From Paraburkholderia tropica (GTDB lineage: Bacteria; Pseudomonadota; Gammaproteobacteria; Burkholderiales; Burkholderiaceae): a stretch of 64,000 nucleotides of DNA. The translations under genes and the position numbers were made by a program. Every line of letters starts with the position of its first letter. Position 1 is the first letter of the stretch. The DNA is taken from positions 1 to 64,000 of the forward strand of contig NZ_CAJZAR010000070.1 in NCBI RefSeq assembly GCF_914484835.1. The letters run 5' to 3'. The notes below the pieces were generated by a model. That model saw only the letters and a program-made list of their open reading frames with translations. It searched no databases and was not told the DNA's origin. This document shows, piece by piece, positions 8,639-16,900 of the stretch.

Positions 8639-8821
8639 ATGCCCAAACAACGCAGCCTGTATTCACTGTCACCCGTCAAGCAAAGTGACTTCGCTACCCC
8701 TCAAAAAGCGCGCGCTGCCGCGCTGGAGAAGGCGGAAAGCGAGCGAGCCCAGAAGCGGCTAGAAAATGATGCCCTCCTCGATGTCAACGCCAGCAAATGG
8801 CGATATAACAGCCAGCGGTGA
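8639..8821 (+). CDS. small lysine/arginine- and alanine-rich hypothetical protein
   Basis: A 60-residue protein (MPKQRSLYSLSPVKQSDFAT...) with a long charged helix, ARAAALEKAESERAQKRLEN. TGGAG at 8629-8633 precedes the ATG at 8639 at normal spacing. It ends five bases before the DUF1488 gene, so the two are probably cotranscribed. Function unknown. Confidence 0.5.
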   Translation: MPKQRSLYSLSPVKQSDFATPQKARAAALEKAESERAQKRLENDALLDVNASKWRYNSQR

Positions 8822-8825
8822 TGAG

Positions 8826-9098
8826 ATGAAAAGAGGTCATGTGGCGCTCGACTTTCCGAACCCCTCTCGCATCCACGACGCGTCCAGACATTGCGTGTGC
8901 TTCTGGGGCTACGACAACGCTCACGAGATTGCCTTTCTGGTCGACGATGCCGTGCTGACGAAACTGAACCCAAACGCGGGTTCTGACGAGTCCGCGTTGC
9001 TCGCGGCCTTCGACCACAACCGTGACCGAATTATCGGGCTAGCCAGAAGCCTGTATAAAGGTGGCCAGCAAAGCAAATATGCGATCTTGCTTGACTGA
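8826..9098 (+). CDS. DUF1488 family protein
   Basis: A 90-residue protein with the recognisable DUF1488 layout: VALDFPNPSRIHDASRHCVCFWGYDNAHEIAFLVDD, then a helix ALLAAFDHNRDRIIGLARSLYKGG and the terminal YAILLD strand. The first ATG fitting the family length is at 8826, just after the preceding small gene's stop. DUF1488 members are small proteins of unknown function that are widespread in Proteobacteria; some Burkholderiaceae carry several copies. No catalytic residues known. Confidence 0.75.
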   Translation: MKRGHVALDFPNPSRIHDASRHCVCFWGYDNAHEIAFLVDDAVLTKLNPNAGSDESALLAAFDHNRDRIIGLARSLYKGGQQSKYAILLD

Positions 9099-9349
9099 GG
9101 ATACTCTCCGATTCGCGCGCTGGTTCATTGATGTCGCTGCGCGTGTGTCGCAGTGCGCAAACATGGCGATCATGCGCATAGAGAATAGAGACGACGCAAA
9201 AGGTAGTGACGTGCTCCGCAAATCCGGTGGCGCTCGTTGCCTGGGTTCGTCATAAGTAGTCGATCCCGCTCCCCCCAGAGCTGCTGCTTTGGCCAACACC
9301 TGGAGCACCAGGTCTTTTCGAGCAGATCGAGGAAATGAAGTCAATCGAA

Positions 9350-9610
9350 TCAGGCGAAACGCTCGCGACTCATATCCTGCAGAATGCAGTGCCTGCAATC
9401 GCAGAACGCGGCCGCGAATGCTGCATCAACACTTTCGAACGGCCCGCAATCGTGGCCCATCATTTCCGGCTGCCGCAGTGAGCCGTGGGGCGGTGTGTAA
9501 TAGCCATATGGAAGCGCGAGATAGGCTTGGTTCAACCCCTGATCGTCGACTCTCAGTTGTACGGCCGCGGTCATTACTCGGCCGTGGAAAACCTCAGCGC
9601 GCCATCGCAT
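9350..9610 (-). CDS. small conserved hypothetical protein, paralogue group member 1
   Basis: An 86-residue protein ending in GPFESVDAAFAAAFCDCRHCILQDM. That tail matches GPFDCSDDAFGAAFDSCRRAIGN in the gene at 9896-10165, so the two are paralogues. GAGAGGTG lies just upstream of the ATG at 9610. It is the last of three minus-strand small genes. The G-P-F-x-(5)-A-F-x-x-A-F-x-x-C-R pattern suggests a conserved C-terminal helix. Function unknown. Confidence 0.5.
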   Translation of the reverse strand: MRWRAEVFHGRVMTAAVQLRVDDQGLNQAYLALPYGYYTPPHGSLRQPEMMGHDCGPFESVDAAFAAAFCDCRHCILQDMSRERFA

Positions 9611-9640
9611 CGCTACACCTCTCGGCCGTTGCCTTTCGGA

Positions 9641-9877
9641 TTACGACTCGGGGCCGATGAGTATGTCAATGGCCGCCTGTCCTGCGATTTCCGCTATGAG
9701 GTACGCCCAGCGCATAGTGAAGGGGCCGTGTCGCACGGTAACTACGGCTCCATCGGTACTCATGCGGCCAACGTTATGGCCTTTTATCTGGAAGGTCACG
9801 CCGTACATGTCCTGATCCACTTCGGTCAGTTGGACGTGGATTTCGAAGCTGCGATAGCGGATCACCCGATTCATCAT
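9641..9877 (-). CDS. small conserved hypothetical protein, paralogue group member 2
   Basis: A 78-residue protein starting MMNRVIRYRSFEIHVQLTEVD, with a GPFTMRWAYLIAEIAGQAAIDILIG tail. The plan (an opening beta strand, a valine-rich middle, a C-terminal helix) parallels the neighbours at 9350 and 9896, although identity is low. The ribosome-binding site is weak. The gene follows the 9896-10165 gene by 18 bp, so the three are likely one transcript. Confidence 0.5.
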   Translation of the reverse strand: MMNRVIRYRSFEIHVQLTEVDQDMYGVTFQIKGHNVGRMSTDGAVVTVRHGPFTMRWAYLIAEIAGQAAIDILIGPES

Positions 9878-9895
9878 TTCGCAACATTGGCCACG

Positions 9896-10165
9896 TCACC
9901 TGACGTCTCGCCATCCTCGCAATCTGACGACGTTCCCAATAGCCCGTCGGCAACTGTCAAAGGCCGCACCGAATGCGTCGTCAGAGCAATCAAATGGGCC
10001 GCGCGCACCGCGCGCCTCTGCTTCTGTTCGAGGGGCGATTCTCGAGTATTCGCTGTACGTGATGGGTTCGACAACGTAGTACTTCGCCTCGCCCGCGGGC
10101 GTGAGCCTACTTTCGACCGTTGCCCTCATCTGCCAACCATTGAATGTATCGAGGCGCGTTTCCAT
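9896..10165 (-). CDS. small conserved hypothetical protein, paralogue group member 3
   Basis: An 89-residue protein starting METRLDTFNGWQMRATVESR and ending GPFDCSDDAFGAAFDSCRRAIGNVVRLRG. GGGGGACTT directly upstream of the ATG at 10165 decides the start; the frame is open to 10315 but has no signal there. It is the first gene of a three-gene minus-strand row of related small proteins. The IS3 element begins about 220 bp upstream and may have separated the row from its original promoter. Confidence 0.6.
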   Translation of the reverse strand: METRLDTFNGWQMRATVESRLTPAGEAKYYVVEPITYSEYSRIAPRTEAEARGARGPFDCSDDAFGAAFDSCRRAIGNVVRLRGWRDVR

Positions 10166-10386
10166 AAGTCCCCCTTCAAGCGCTGGGAAGACCCTCGCGA
10201 GATCGCAAGTGCAATTCCCAAGAACATACTGCGCCGAATACCAGTCGGCCACAAGCGATATTTCGAAACGTAATTTGCGAGATCTCCACAAGCCAATGAG
10301 GGCGCTAGCGATCACTTGTATCGCAACGCGGTGAGATCTCGTCTAGCGCGCCGTGGATCGCCTGTCTGTTGATGTTCACGCAGAAC

Positions 10387-12012
10387 TGACCCACGGGGGA
10401 TGCGGACCAAATCTTGGACTACTTTGGAGGTAGTCCATGTATTCATACGAAGACCGCGTTCGGGCGGTCGAGCTGTACCTGAAACTTGGCAAGCGCATCA
10501 AGGCGACAATCCGTCAGTTGGGTTACCCGACGAAGAATTCTCTCAAGGCGTGGTGTGAGGAGTTCGAACAAAGTGGCAATCTGCAGAAAGAGTATGTTCG
10601 GGGAAAGCCGAAGTACTCTGAAGAACAGAAGAACCTGGCACTCGAGCATTACGTCAATCACGGGCGCTGCTTCAGTTTCACCCTCAGGGCATTAGGCTAT
10701 CCCTGTCGCCAGATACTGACGGCGTGGGTTCGCGAGCGCTATCCAGAAACCAGAAAACGCGTGGTTGGCAAGGCAGGCCGACCGGCCGTGTCATTGTCGT
10801 CCAGGCAGCTCGCGGTGTACGAACTGTGCACACGGGAAGGAAGTGCACAGGCGGTGGCGCGAAAGCTGGACGTCGACAGGGTGTCGCTGTACAACTGGAA
10901 GAACCAGTTACTCGGCCGGGAGGCCCCTGCATCCATGAAGCGCGACAAGGGATCACCATCAGAGACGGATCGGGACGAACTGGAGCGGCAGGTCGAAGCA
11001 CTCCGGCGCGACATTCGCAATCTGAAGCTTGAGCACGACCTGTTGAAGAAGGCGAATGAACTCGTAAAAAAAGACCTGGGCGTCGACCTGCCACTCCTGA
11101 GCAACCGGGAGAAGACGACGCTGGTTGACGCCCTGAGAGAAGAAAACGGTTTGACTGAGCTGCTTGAGCGGTTGGACCTGGCGCGCAGCTCCTATTTTTA
11201 TCATCGGTCGCCCATACGGGTTGCCGACAAATATGCAGATGTCCGTCGTACCGTTGCAGAGATCTTCGAGGACAATCACCGATCCTACGGCTATCGTCGG
11301 GTGCAAGCAGCGCTTAGCAGGCAACGGGTGTTTATATCGGAGAAAGTCGTGCGTCACCTCATGAAACAAGGCGGCCTCCAGGCAGCCAGGCCCAGGCGGC
11401 GCCGATATCGTTCTTACATCGGGGAAATCAGCCCTGCCCCAGATAACATCATCAATCGCGATTTCCACGCAAACGCCCCCAACGAAAAGTGGGTGACGGA
11501 TATCTCCGAGTTCCAGATTCCTGCGGGGAAGGTATATCTATCGCCCATGATCGACTGCTTCGATGGGATGGTCGTCAGCTGGTCGATTGGCACAAGCCCC
11601 GACGCAGAGCTCGTAAATTCCATGTTAGATGCGGCCATCGAGACCGTGTCCGAGGACGACGAGACGCCGATCGTGCATTCCGATAGAGGTGGCCACTACC
11701 GCTGGCCTGGCTGGCTGTCGCGGATTGCAAGGGCTAATCTGATCCGATCCATGTCGCGTAAAGCCTGTTCACCGGACAACGCGGCCTGTGAGGGATTCTT
11801 CGGCAGGTTGAAGACCGAAATGTTTTATCCAGGAGACTGGCGTTCGACGACCATCGCGGAGTTCGTTGAGCGACTGAACGCCTACGTTCGTTGGTACAAC
11901 GAGAAACGGATCAAGGGCTCCCTTGGCTATCTCAGCCCCATCGAGTACCGTGAAAGCCTCGGGTTAGCAACGTAAATCAGTCCAAGAAAATAGCCGCATC
12001 CCCGGTGGGCTA
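10387..12012 (+). mobile_element. IS3-family insertion sequence, complete
   Basis: A 1626-bp element with a single long transposase gene. The ends form imperfect inverted repeats of about 34 bp: left TGACCCACGGGGGATGCGG and ATCTTGGACT, right (reverse complement) TAGCCCACCGGGGATGCGG and TTCTTGGACT. No clear 3-4 bp target duplication is visible (gaac on the left, agac on the right), so the junctions may have drifted. The promoter and ribosome-binding site (TTGGAGG) lie between the left end and the ATG at 10437. Confidence 0.85.
10437..11975 (+). CDS. IS3-family transposase, single-frame
   Basis: The 512-residue protein joins what are usually OrfA and OrfB. The N-terminal half has repeated helix-turn-helix units (ELYLKLGKRIKATIRQLGYP, FTLRALGYPCRQILTAWV, AVARKLDVDRVSLYNWKNQ) and a leucine-rich coiled coil near 180-215. 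The C-terminal rve domain has the DDE triad in WVTDISEF, VHSDRGGHY and ACEGFFGRLKTE. No programmed frameshift is needed, unlike most IS3 members. It catalyses excision and integration of the element. The frame is intact, so it may be active. Confidence 0.9.
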   Translation: MYSYEDRVRAVELYLKLGKRIKATIRQLGYPTKNSLKAWCEEFEQSGNLQKEYVRGKPKYSEEQKNLALEHYVNHGRCFSFTLRALGYPCRQILTAWVRERYPETRKRVVGKAGRPAVSLSSRQLAVYELCTREGSAQAVARKLDVDRVSLYNWKNQLLGREAPASMKRDKGSPSETDRDELERQVEALRRDIRNLKLEHDLLKKANELVKKDLGVDLPLLSNREKTTLVDALREENGLTELLERLDLARSSYFYHRSPIRVADKYADVRRTVAEIFEDNHRSYGYRRVQAALSRQRVFISEKVVRHLMKQGGLQAARPRRRRYRSYIGEISPAPDNIINRDFHANAPNEKWVTDISEFQIPAGKVYLSPMIDCFDGMVVSWSIGTSPDAELVNSMLDAAIETVSEDDETPIVHSDRGGHYRWPGWLSRIARANLIRSMSRKACSPDNAACEGFFGRLKTEMFYPGDWRSTTIAEFVERLNAYVRWYNEKRIKGSLGYLSPIEYRESLGLAT

Positions 12013-12060
12013 AGACTCGGTGAAAATCAACAGCGTTCCTCATCACGTGTGCGATCGGCT

Positions 12061-12090
12061 CCGACCGGCCACTTTGGGACATTCGAACCC
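12061..12090 (+). repeat. dispersed intergenic repeat, copy 4
   Basis: GACCGGCCACTTTGGGACATTCG follows the IS3 right end by about 50 bp and precedes the LysR gene's 3' end. It fits the GGCCA-n5-GGAC-nn-TCG core. Confidence 0.5.
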
Positions 12091-12162
12091 CACTCCTAGA
12101 TTGCGGACAATTCTGCGTGTCGGCGTCGGCCCACTTGCAGCCACAGATGACGGAACAGCGTT

Positions 12163-13056
12163 TCAAACTTCTGAACGCGCAAATGCCGAAACAAGATATT
12201 CGATGAACACGCGAACCCTCATCGGTACACGGCGACCCGCCGGATAAACAAGGTGAATTGGCACGCGCTCGGGTTGCAAATCTGGCAGCAACACTCGAAT
12301 CTCACCGGATTGGATTTCTTTCTCCACAAGCCAAAACGGCGCCTGAGCAATGCCAAGGCCGCACAGCACGGCCGCGCGAACGTGCTCCGCATCGCCAGTC
12401 AGCAGCGAGCCGTGCGGCACATAGGAGACACGCTCCTTCCCAACCATGAGCGACCACGGGTAGCGCTCTCGGCCATTCGCAAAGACGATGCAGGCGTGCT
12501 GATCGAGGTCCGCAAGCCGCGTCGGAATGCCGTGAGCCGCAAGATAGCCAGGGCTCGCCGCAAGCACGAAGTCTGTCTCGGACAGCTTCCGTGCGGTGAG
12601 GGACGAGTCCACCAGTCTTCCATGGCGAATCGCCAGATCGACGCCGTCGCCGACGAGGTCAACATACCGCTCCGATACCGACAATTCGATCGAGACGTCC
12701 GGATACTGCCGGAAGAACTCCGGTAGCAGCGGCGTGATGCAAAGCCGGCCATGCGCCGGAGCAGTATTGACCCTGACCAAGCCACGTGGCGACTGCTGGC
12801 GATCGCCTACGGACGACTCGAGCGCGTCGAAGTCATCCACGAGTTGCCTTGCCGACTCGTAGAAAGCTTGTCCTGCGTCCGTGACCACAACCTGGCGCGA
12901 GGTTCGCAAAACTAGTTGGGCACCAAGATGCCGTTCCAGCGCGCCGATCTGCTTGCTGACCGCGGGCTGCCCAATCCCTTCCTCACGCCCCACGGCGGAA
13001 AAGCTGCCGCATTCGACGAGGCGTACAAACAGGCGAATCGCGTTCACTCGGTCCAT
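12163..13056 (-). CDS. LysR-family transcriptional regulator
   Basis: A 297-residue regulator starting MDRVNAIRLFVRLVECGSFS. The winged helix-turn-helix (GREEGIGQPAVSKQIGALERHLGAQLVLRTSRQVVVTDAG) is followed by a substrate-binding-like domain (LVRVNTAPAHGRLCITPLLPEFF...DLAIRHGRLVDSSLTARKLSETDFVLAASPGYL). The start at 13056 gives the standard LysR N-terminus; the frame is open far upstream but encodes no domain there. It is divergent from the oxidoreductase at 13185, and a perfect palindrome with T-N11-A spacing lies 18 bp before its start. Confidence 0.88.
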   Translation of the reverse strand: MDRVNAIRLFVRLVECGSFSAVGREEGIGQPAVSKQIGALERHLGAQLVLRTSRQVVVTDAGQAFYESARQLVDDFDALESSVGDRQQSPRGLVRVNTAPAHGRLCITPLLPEFFRQYPDVSIELSVSERYVDLVGDGVDLAIRHGRLVDSSLTARKLSETDFVLAASPGYLAAHGIPTRLADLDQHACIVFANGRERYPWSLMVGKERVSYVPHGSLLTGDAEHVRAAVLCGLGIAQAPFWLVEKEIQSGEIRVLLPDLQPERVPIHLVYPAGRRVPMRVRVFIEYLVSAFARSEV

Positions 13057-13073
13057 ATGGGCTATCCGCATCA

Positions 13074-13088
13074 ATTCCAACCTGGAAT
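13074..13088. promoter_or_regulatory. candidate LysR-type (T-N11-A) operator
   Basis: ATTCCAACCTGGAAT is a perfect palindrome (6-bp arms, 3-bp spacer) with the T-N11-A spacing typical of LysR boxes. It lies in the divergent spacer between the LysR gene and the quinone oxidoreductase gene. That makes it a good candidate for autoregulation and for control of the oxidoreductase. Confidence 0.55.
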
Positions 13089-13184
13089 GGATGGTATGCC
13101 ACGAGACAGCGTTTCGGCAATGAATGAAGTTGCTTATCGTACGGGTCGTGCAATCACCGACACCTGAACAAGAGGAGATGAACG

Positions 13185-14180
13185 ATGAAAGCGATTTGTG
13201 TAACGCCTGACCGCGAGCTTGCGGTTCGTGACATACCGACTCCGAACACGCCTGCGCCGGGTCATGTGCTGATCGATATGGATGCCTGCGCAATCAACCA
13301 CGGTGACAAGGCTTTCCTGAGGATGCCCACGGTAGCAGGTAACGCCCTCTCACTGGGTCAATACGACGTATGGGGTGCGTCGGGTGCAGGGCACGTTATC
13401 GCGGTGGGCGCGGGCGTCCCAGTGGAATATACGGGCAAGCAGGTGGCGGTATACCGGTCGCTCGACAGAAGCCCGGAAAGTGTCGGACTTTGGTGCGAAC
13501 GGGCACACGTACCTTACACGACCTGTCTGATCTTGCCGGACCATGTCCATACGCGCGACTATTGCGGCTCGCTCGTCAACGTGATGACGGCGTACGCCTT
13601 TCTCGAAGAAATCTCTAACGCGGGCCACAACGGGGTCATCGTCACGGCCGGGAATTCGGCGACCGGCCACGCGCTTGCTTCGCTTGCGCGCAGCAGAAAC
13701 ATACCGGCGATTTTCCTGGTGCGGACCGCGGCCGCGAGGGACGCGCTGTCCCGTTGGGGTGTCGAGCATGTCATCGTCGCTACCGAGGGCTTTACTGACG
13801 CCCTCGGAGTGCTGTCCACCGAGTTGGGGGCAACGGCGGTATTCGATGGGGTCGGCGGCGACTTGTTGACAAGCATAGCCCCTAGCTTGCCGATGAATTC
13901 GACGATCTATTGCTATGGTTTTTTGGGAGGCGCTGCGCCGGTGTCCATTCAGTCCGTACTGGTCATGATGAAGAATCTGAGCATGAAGCGATTCAGCAAT
14001 TTCGAAAGCCGGACGGTGAAGGAACAGGCGAAGCTCGTTGCCGCGCTGAAAACGCTTGAGGGCGTGATTGACGATCCCATGTTCATGACCCAGATCGGCA
14101 AGGAATTCCGTCGCGATCAGATCGAACTCGCCATGGCCTATGAGTCTGCGGATGGTTCCAAAGCTGTCGTCGTCACGTAG
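13185..14180 (+). CDS. zinc-free MDR-family alcohol dehydrogenase / quinone oxidoreductase-like protein
   Basis: A 331-residue medium-chain dehydrogenase/reductase. The GroES-like N-terminal part (VRDIPTPNTPAPGHVLIDMDACAINHGDKAFL) is followed by a Rossmann fold with VIVTAGNSATGHALASLARSRN around 150-170 and FDGVGG near 220. The catalytic zinc ligands of classic alcohol dehydrogenases are not apparent, so an NAD(P)H-dependent quinone or enone reductase is more likely. AGAGGAGATG lies upstream of the ATG. The divergent LysR gene is the likely regulator. Confidence 0.8.
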   Translation: MKAICVTPDRELAVRDIPTPNTPAPGHVLIDMDACAINHGDKAFLRMPTVAGNALSLGQYDVWGASGAGHVIAVGAGVPVEYTGKQVAVYRSLDRSPESVGLWCERAHVPYTTCLILPDHVHTRDYCGSLVNVMTAYAFLEEISNAGHNGVIVTAGNSATGHALASLARSRNIPAIFLVRTAAARDALSRWGVEHVIVATEGFTDALGVLSTELGATAVFDGVGGDLLTSIAPSLPMNSTIYCYGFLGGAAPVSIQSVLVMMKNLSMKRFSNFESRTVKEQAKLVAALKTLEGVIDDPMFMTQIGKEFRRDQIELAMAYESADGSKAVVVT

Positions 14181-14223
14181 GTCGGCCATAGACTCTCGAC
14201 AACCTCCATTGTAGAAAACTCCG

Positions 14224-14300
14224 AGTGGCCGACAGGGTTCCACTGTGTTGCTCGCCGTCGGCCTGGGTCCGGCCAATTTGAGACACTCGACGTCGCTGCC
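14224..14300 (+). repeat. dispersed intergenic repeat with hairpin, copy 5
   Basis: A stem GGCCGAC/GTCGGCC (arms at about 14226 and 14257) is followed by tgggtcCGGCCAATTTGAGACACTCGAC, the conserved tail. It lies just after the oxidoreductase stop. The stem sequence differs from copies at 17483 and 31766 while keeping pairing. Confidence 0.55.
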
Positions 14301-14382
14301 TAGATCTTCAACACCTCTATTGCTGTTCTGCAAACTGCTCACCCGGCCGTGCACCGCTCGTGCCCTGCATGTGGCATGTTCG

Positions 14383-14733
14383 CTACCCACGCAACCCAAT
14401 ACAGTTGCCCCAAGGGTCGCGCACCATACACATCTGCTTGTTGTCTTCGATACGGCCCGGTCCGCGGTACAACGTCGCTCCCACCGCTAGTAAATGCGCC
14501 AACGTATCGTCGAAGTCTTCGACAGCCCAATAGGCGACCGTACCGGCCGCTCCTGACGACAACTTCTCATCGGAAGGGACAATCTCAAGACTGATGCCCT
14601 TGAAGTCAAGACAGGTGAAATCGAATTCGCTCAAGCGTCGCCGTTCCGAGCCGCGAAACACTGACTGGTACCAATCGAGCGCGGCCGCTACATCAGGGAC
14701 ATAAATGAGCACCGCGCATATGGGTGAGTTCAT
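14383..14733 (-). CDS. VOC-family protein (glyoxalase-like)
   Basis: A 116-residue single-domain VOC protein. The opening strand and helix (ICAVLIYVPDVAAALDWYQSVFRGSE) and the closing RIEDNKQMCMVRDPWGNCIGLRG are diagnostic. Candidate metal ligands are the Glu in ISLEIVPSD and the C-terminal region. The start at 14733 gives MNSPICAVLIY; the frame continues to 14865 but the extra segment is not VOC-like. The methyltransferase gene ends about 130 bp upstream on the same strand. Substrate unknown. Confidence 0.75.
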   Translation of the reverse strand: MNSPICAVLIYVPDVAAALDWYQSVFRGSERRRLSEFDFTCLDFKGISLEIVPSDEKLSSGAAGTVAYWAVEDFDDTLAHLLAVGATLYRGPGRIEDNKQMCMVRDPWGNCIGLRG

Positions 14734-14861
14734 CGAAGCCGTTGGGTCGGATTGTTTGTGGTGATACCGGATACCGACTGCAAGGACGGTCGCCACCCGA
14801 CAGCAGTTGTTCGCCCCAATCGCACGACTGACTTGATTGGGGTTAGATTGATTAACGGGCG

Positions 14862-15629
14862 TCAATCACGCGCAAGCAAGTAGTAGCCAAAGCCGAGTGT
14901 TACGCGGCCCCAATTCAGGTAGCCACTGTGCCATTCCTGCATTCGCTTTAAAAATGCCACAGCGTCGGGATCATCAGGGTTCGCGGCAAGATACTGCATC
15001 ATTGCGTCACAGTACTTGCCTTCATAGTCATCCCATTCATCGTCGCTGCTCGTTGCAGTTCGGACGAGGTTGTAGCCGAGTGCACGGGCTAGCTGAGCGT
15101 TTTCCGCATGTGTGCCGAATTCATCAACGGTTCCACCAAGAAGCTCCAGATATTCTTGAGAAGGAGCTCGCTTCCAATAGCCTTCGGCGACCAATAGCAG
15201 CCCATCGGGCTTGAGCCATCCGCGGCTGACACGCAGGCATTCCTCGAATGAGCCAAATGCATGCGTCGAGCCAACGCAAAGGATGGCAGAATATCCTTCC
15301 TCAGGTCGAGCGTGTTCAAGCAACGGGGCGTTGATCAAGCTGAGCCGCGAATCAGCTGGACACTCTTGCTGAAAGGACGCTCGCGCCTCATTCAGGAAAT
15401 CCTGGTTGATGTCGACGCCAACCCCGCGCGCCGACGACATGCAAAGCACGTCCCGAAGTAAGCTTGCCTTACCACAGCCTGCATCAAGCACGAAATCGCC
15501 GGCAGATAAGGTGCAGGAGAGGCTTTGAATTAATTCACAAGCCTTGCTCCGCGAAAGCGGACTGAGATAACGGTGGTTGCGATGTGCGATTGTCGAAAAA
15601 CGAAAGGGATCGTGGTTCGTGCTGGTCAT
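14862..15629 (-). CDS. class I SAM-dependent methyltransferase
   Basis: A 255-residue protein with the class I methyltransferase fold. Motif I is FVLDAGCGKASLLRDVL (E/DxGxGxG type, residues about 46-62), the acidic end of strand 2 is GVGVDINQDF, and motif post-I is GYSAILCVGSTHAFGSFEECLRVSRGWLKPDGLLLVAEGYW. The N-terminal phrase SPLSRSKACELIQSL resembles small-molecule methyltransferases. The substrate cannot be deduced. It reads toward the VOC gene on the same strand, with overlapping frames but about 130 bp between the chosen boundaries. Confidence 0.8.
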   Translation of the reverse strand: MTSTNHDPFRFSTIAHRNHRYLSPLSRSKACELIQSLSCTLSAGDFVLDAGCGKASLLRDVLCMSSARGVGVDINQDFLNEARASFQQECPADSRLSLINAPLLEHARPEEGYSAILCVGSTHAFGSFEECLRVSRGWLKPDGLLLVAEGYWKRAPSQEYLELLGGTVDEFGTHAENAQLARALGYNLVRTATSSDDEWDDYEGKYCDAMMQYLAANPDDPDAVAFLKRMQEWHSGYLNWGRVTLGFGYYLLARD

Positions 15630-15846
15630 GATTCTCTTGCGAAAAAGAATTGATAGATGCTTTCAACATCATTTCGCAAAGAGCTTTCATACACGGACCT
15701 CCCAGGTGCGATCGTTTGTACATTCGGGCGAGTCTACTGCATTTCCCAACCGGCCAATATTCCGGAATCGAGTGGCTGATTTGAGGGTTCGGATGGATGT
15801 TTTGGGTCGCCTCGAGGCGGTCGTCCGCGATCATGCGCGGACGACA

Positions 15847-15900
15847 CGATGCAAAACGCATGAGTCCGTGCGCGGCCATGATGGGACAGTCGACATCGCG
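15847..15900 (+). repeat. dispersed intergenic repeat, copy 6
   Basis: ACGCATGAGTCCGTG is followed by CGCGGCCATGATGGGACAGT and CGAC, giving both conserved blocks. It lies in the divergent spacer between the methyltransferase and the DUF6984 gene. Confidence 0.55.
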
Positions 15901-15951
15901 ACCTGAATCATCAACAATTCTCGTTTACGAATGCGTCGGCAAACCATTGCG

Positions 15952-16293
15952 ATGAAGTTAAGACCTCTGTCCTCCTCGGAAACAGCCCTGATTGAACATA
16001 TGCTTCGATCATGCACGCTGGCGACAACACCCCACGGTATGCGGCAGGAGTGGTTGGTCGAAGAGTTGAACGATGGGTCGATGGGCAGCATTCGGTTTCA
16101 TTCGAAAGATGCCGAAGGGCGCCAACTCGGAGCGGACCTTTGTCAATTGACTTTCCCAGACGCGGATGGGGTTCCTGTCGTCGCAACTCTGTCCTTAGAT
16201 AATTTTGGACAATTGTTCGAACTCGACATCTGGAAAACGGATTTCTCGGCAGTTCAACGTTTCCCCCTTTCCCTCGCTGACGGAAGCTTCTGA
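15952..16293 (+). CDS. DUF6984 family protein
   Basis: A 113-residue protein. The pattern RPLSSSETALIEHML, then WLVEELNDGSMGSIRF, DADGVPVVATLSLDNFGQLFELDIWKTDFSAVQRFP matches the DUF6984 family of small soluble proteins of unknown function. I prefer the ATG at 15952 (MKLRPLSSSE); an upstream alternative begins at 15931. It starts a run of four plus-strand orphan genes (DUF6984, ASCH, unknown, GNAT), each separated by a repeat copy. Confidence 0.7.
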   Translation: MKLRPLSSSETALIEHMLRSCTLATTPHGMRQEWLVEELNDGSMGSIRFHSKDAEGRQLGADLCQLTFPDADGVPVVATLSLDNFGQLFELDIWKTDFSAVQRFPLSLADGSF

Positions 16294-16298
16294 CAGAG

Positions 16299-16325
16299 TC
16301 CGGCCAGGAGCAGACGGTCACAGCG
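16299..16325 (+). repeat. dispersed intergenic repeat, copy 7
   Basis: AGTCCGGCCAGGAGCAGACG with GTCAC directly after it. It lies immediately after the DUF6984 stop and is nearly identical to the core of copy 1. Confidence 0.55.
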
Positions 16326-16352
16326 GCTATAAAAATATCGATAGGGCTGTAA

Positions 16353-16817
16353 ATGGATAAATGCGTCGAGTCGTTAATCACGAAGCTTGCTCAACAAGGC
16401 ATCGATCTACCGAGACAGGACATTCGGATCGGAGCTTTTGGTGATTCGGAGGCGCTCTCAGAATCGCTGCTCGGCCTGATTCTGGCGGGGCGGAAAGATG
16501 GCACATGTAGCCTGCGTTGGTCATGGGAGCATGACGGCGAAGCGATTCCTAAGGTCGGCGATATAGAGATCGTGCTCGATTGGAATGATCGACCAGCCCT
16601 TGTTCGGCGCATTACCCGGGTGGATATCGTGCCATTCGATAACGTCTCCGATGAGTTCGCGGCCAGTGAGGGCGAAGGAGATCTATCTCTGATGTACTGG
16701 AGAACGGAGCACTGGCGGTTCTTTTTGGATGAGTGCAAGCGAATTGGGCGCGAGCCTGATGGAGCAATGCCGCTGGTATGTGAGCGATTTGAAGTGATGC
16801 ACGTACTGACAAGGTGA
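16353..16817 (+). CDS. ASCH-domain protein
   Basis: A 154-residue protein with the whole ASCH arrangement: IGAFGDSEALSESLLGLILAGRKDGTCSLRW (the G-x-K-x-x-T/S-like pocket), then VGDIEIVLDWNDRPALVRRITRVDIVPFDNVSDEFAASEGEGDLSLMYWRTEHWRFFLDECKRIG. The AASEGEGD-SL-x-YWR segment is diagnostic. ASCH domains share the PUA-like fold and bind or hydrolyse nucleic-acid-related substrates; YqfB-type members act on N4-acetylcytidine. Which applies here is open. Repeat copies flank it on both sides. Confidence 0.82.
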   Translation: MDKCVESLITKLAQQGIDLPRQDIRIGAFGDSEALSESLLGLILAGRKDGTCSLRWSWEHDGEAIPKVGDIEIVLDWNDRPALVRRITRVDIVPFDNVSDEFAASEGEGDLSLMYWRTEHWRFFLDECKRIGREPDGAMPLVCERFEVMHVLTR

Positions 16818-16825
16818 CTGTTGGG

Positions 16826-16850
16826 AAACCATGAGCAGACGGTCGACGGA
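16826..16850 (+). repeat. dispersed intergenic repeat, copy 8 (partial)
   Basis: AACCATGAGCAGACGGTCGAC follows the ASCH stop. It keeps the GAGCAGACGGTC block of copy 7 but lacks the leading GG of GGCCA. Confidence 0.4.
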
Positions 16851-16900
16851 GGTCCTGTAATCCTCGACAATCCGAATATTGAGCAAAAGGCGGGGAATAT

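Noticed and set aside
13350..14399. Minus-strand frame of 349 codons across the oxidoreductase
   Set aside because: It is antisense to a clear MDR protein, with His/Arg-rich composition and no domain.
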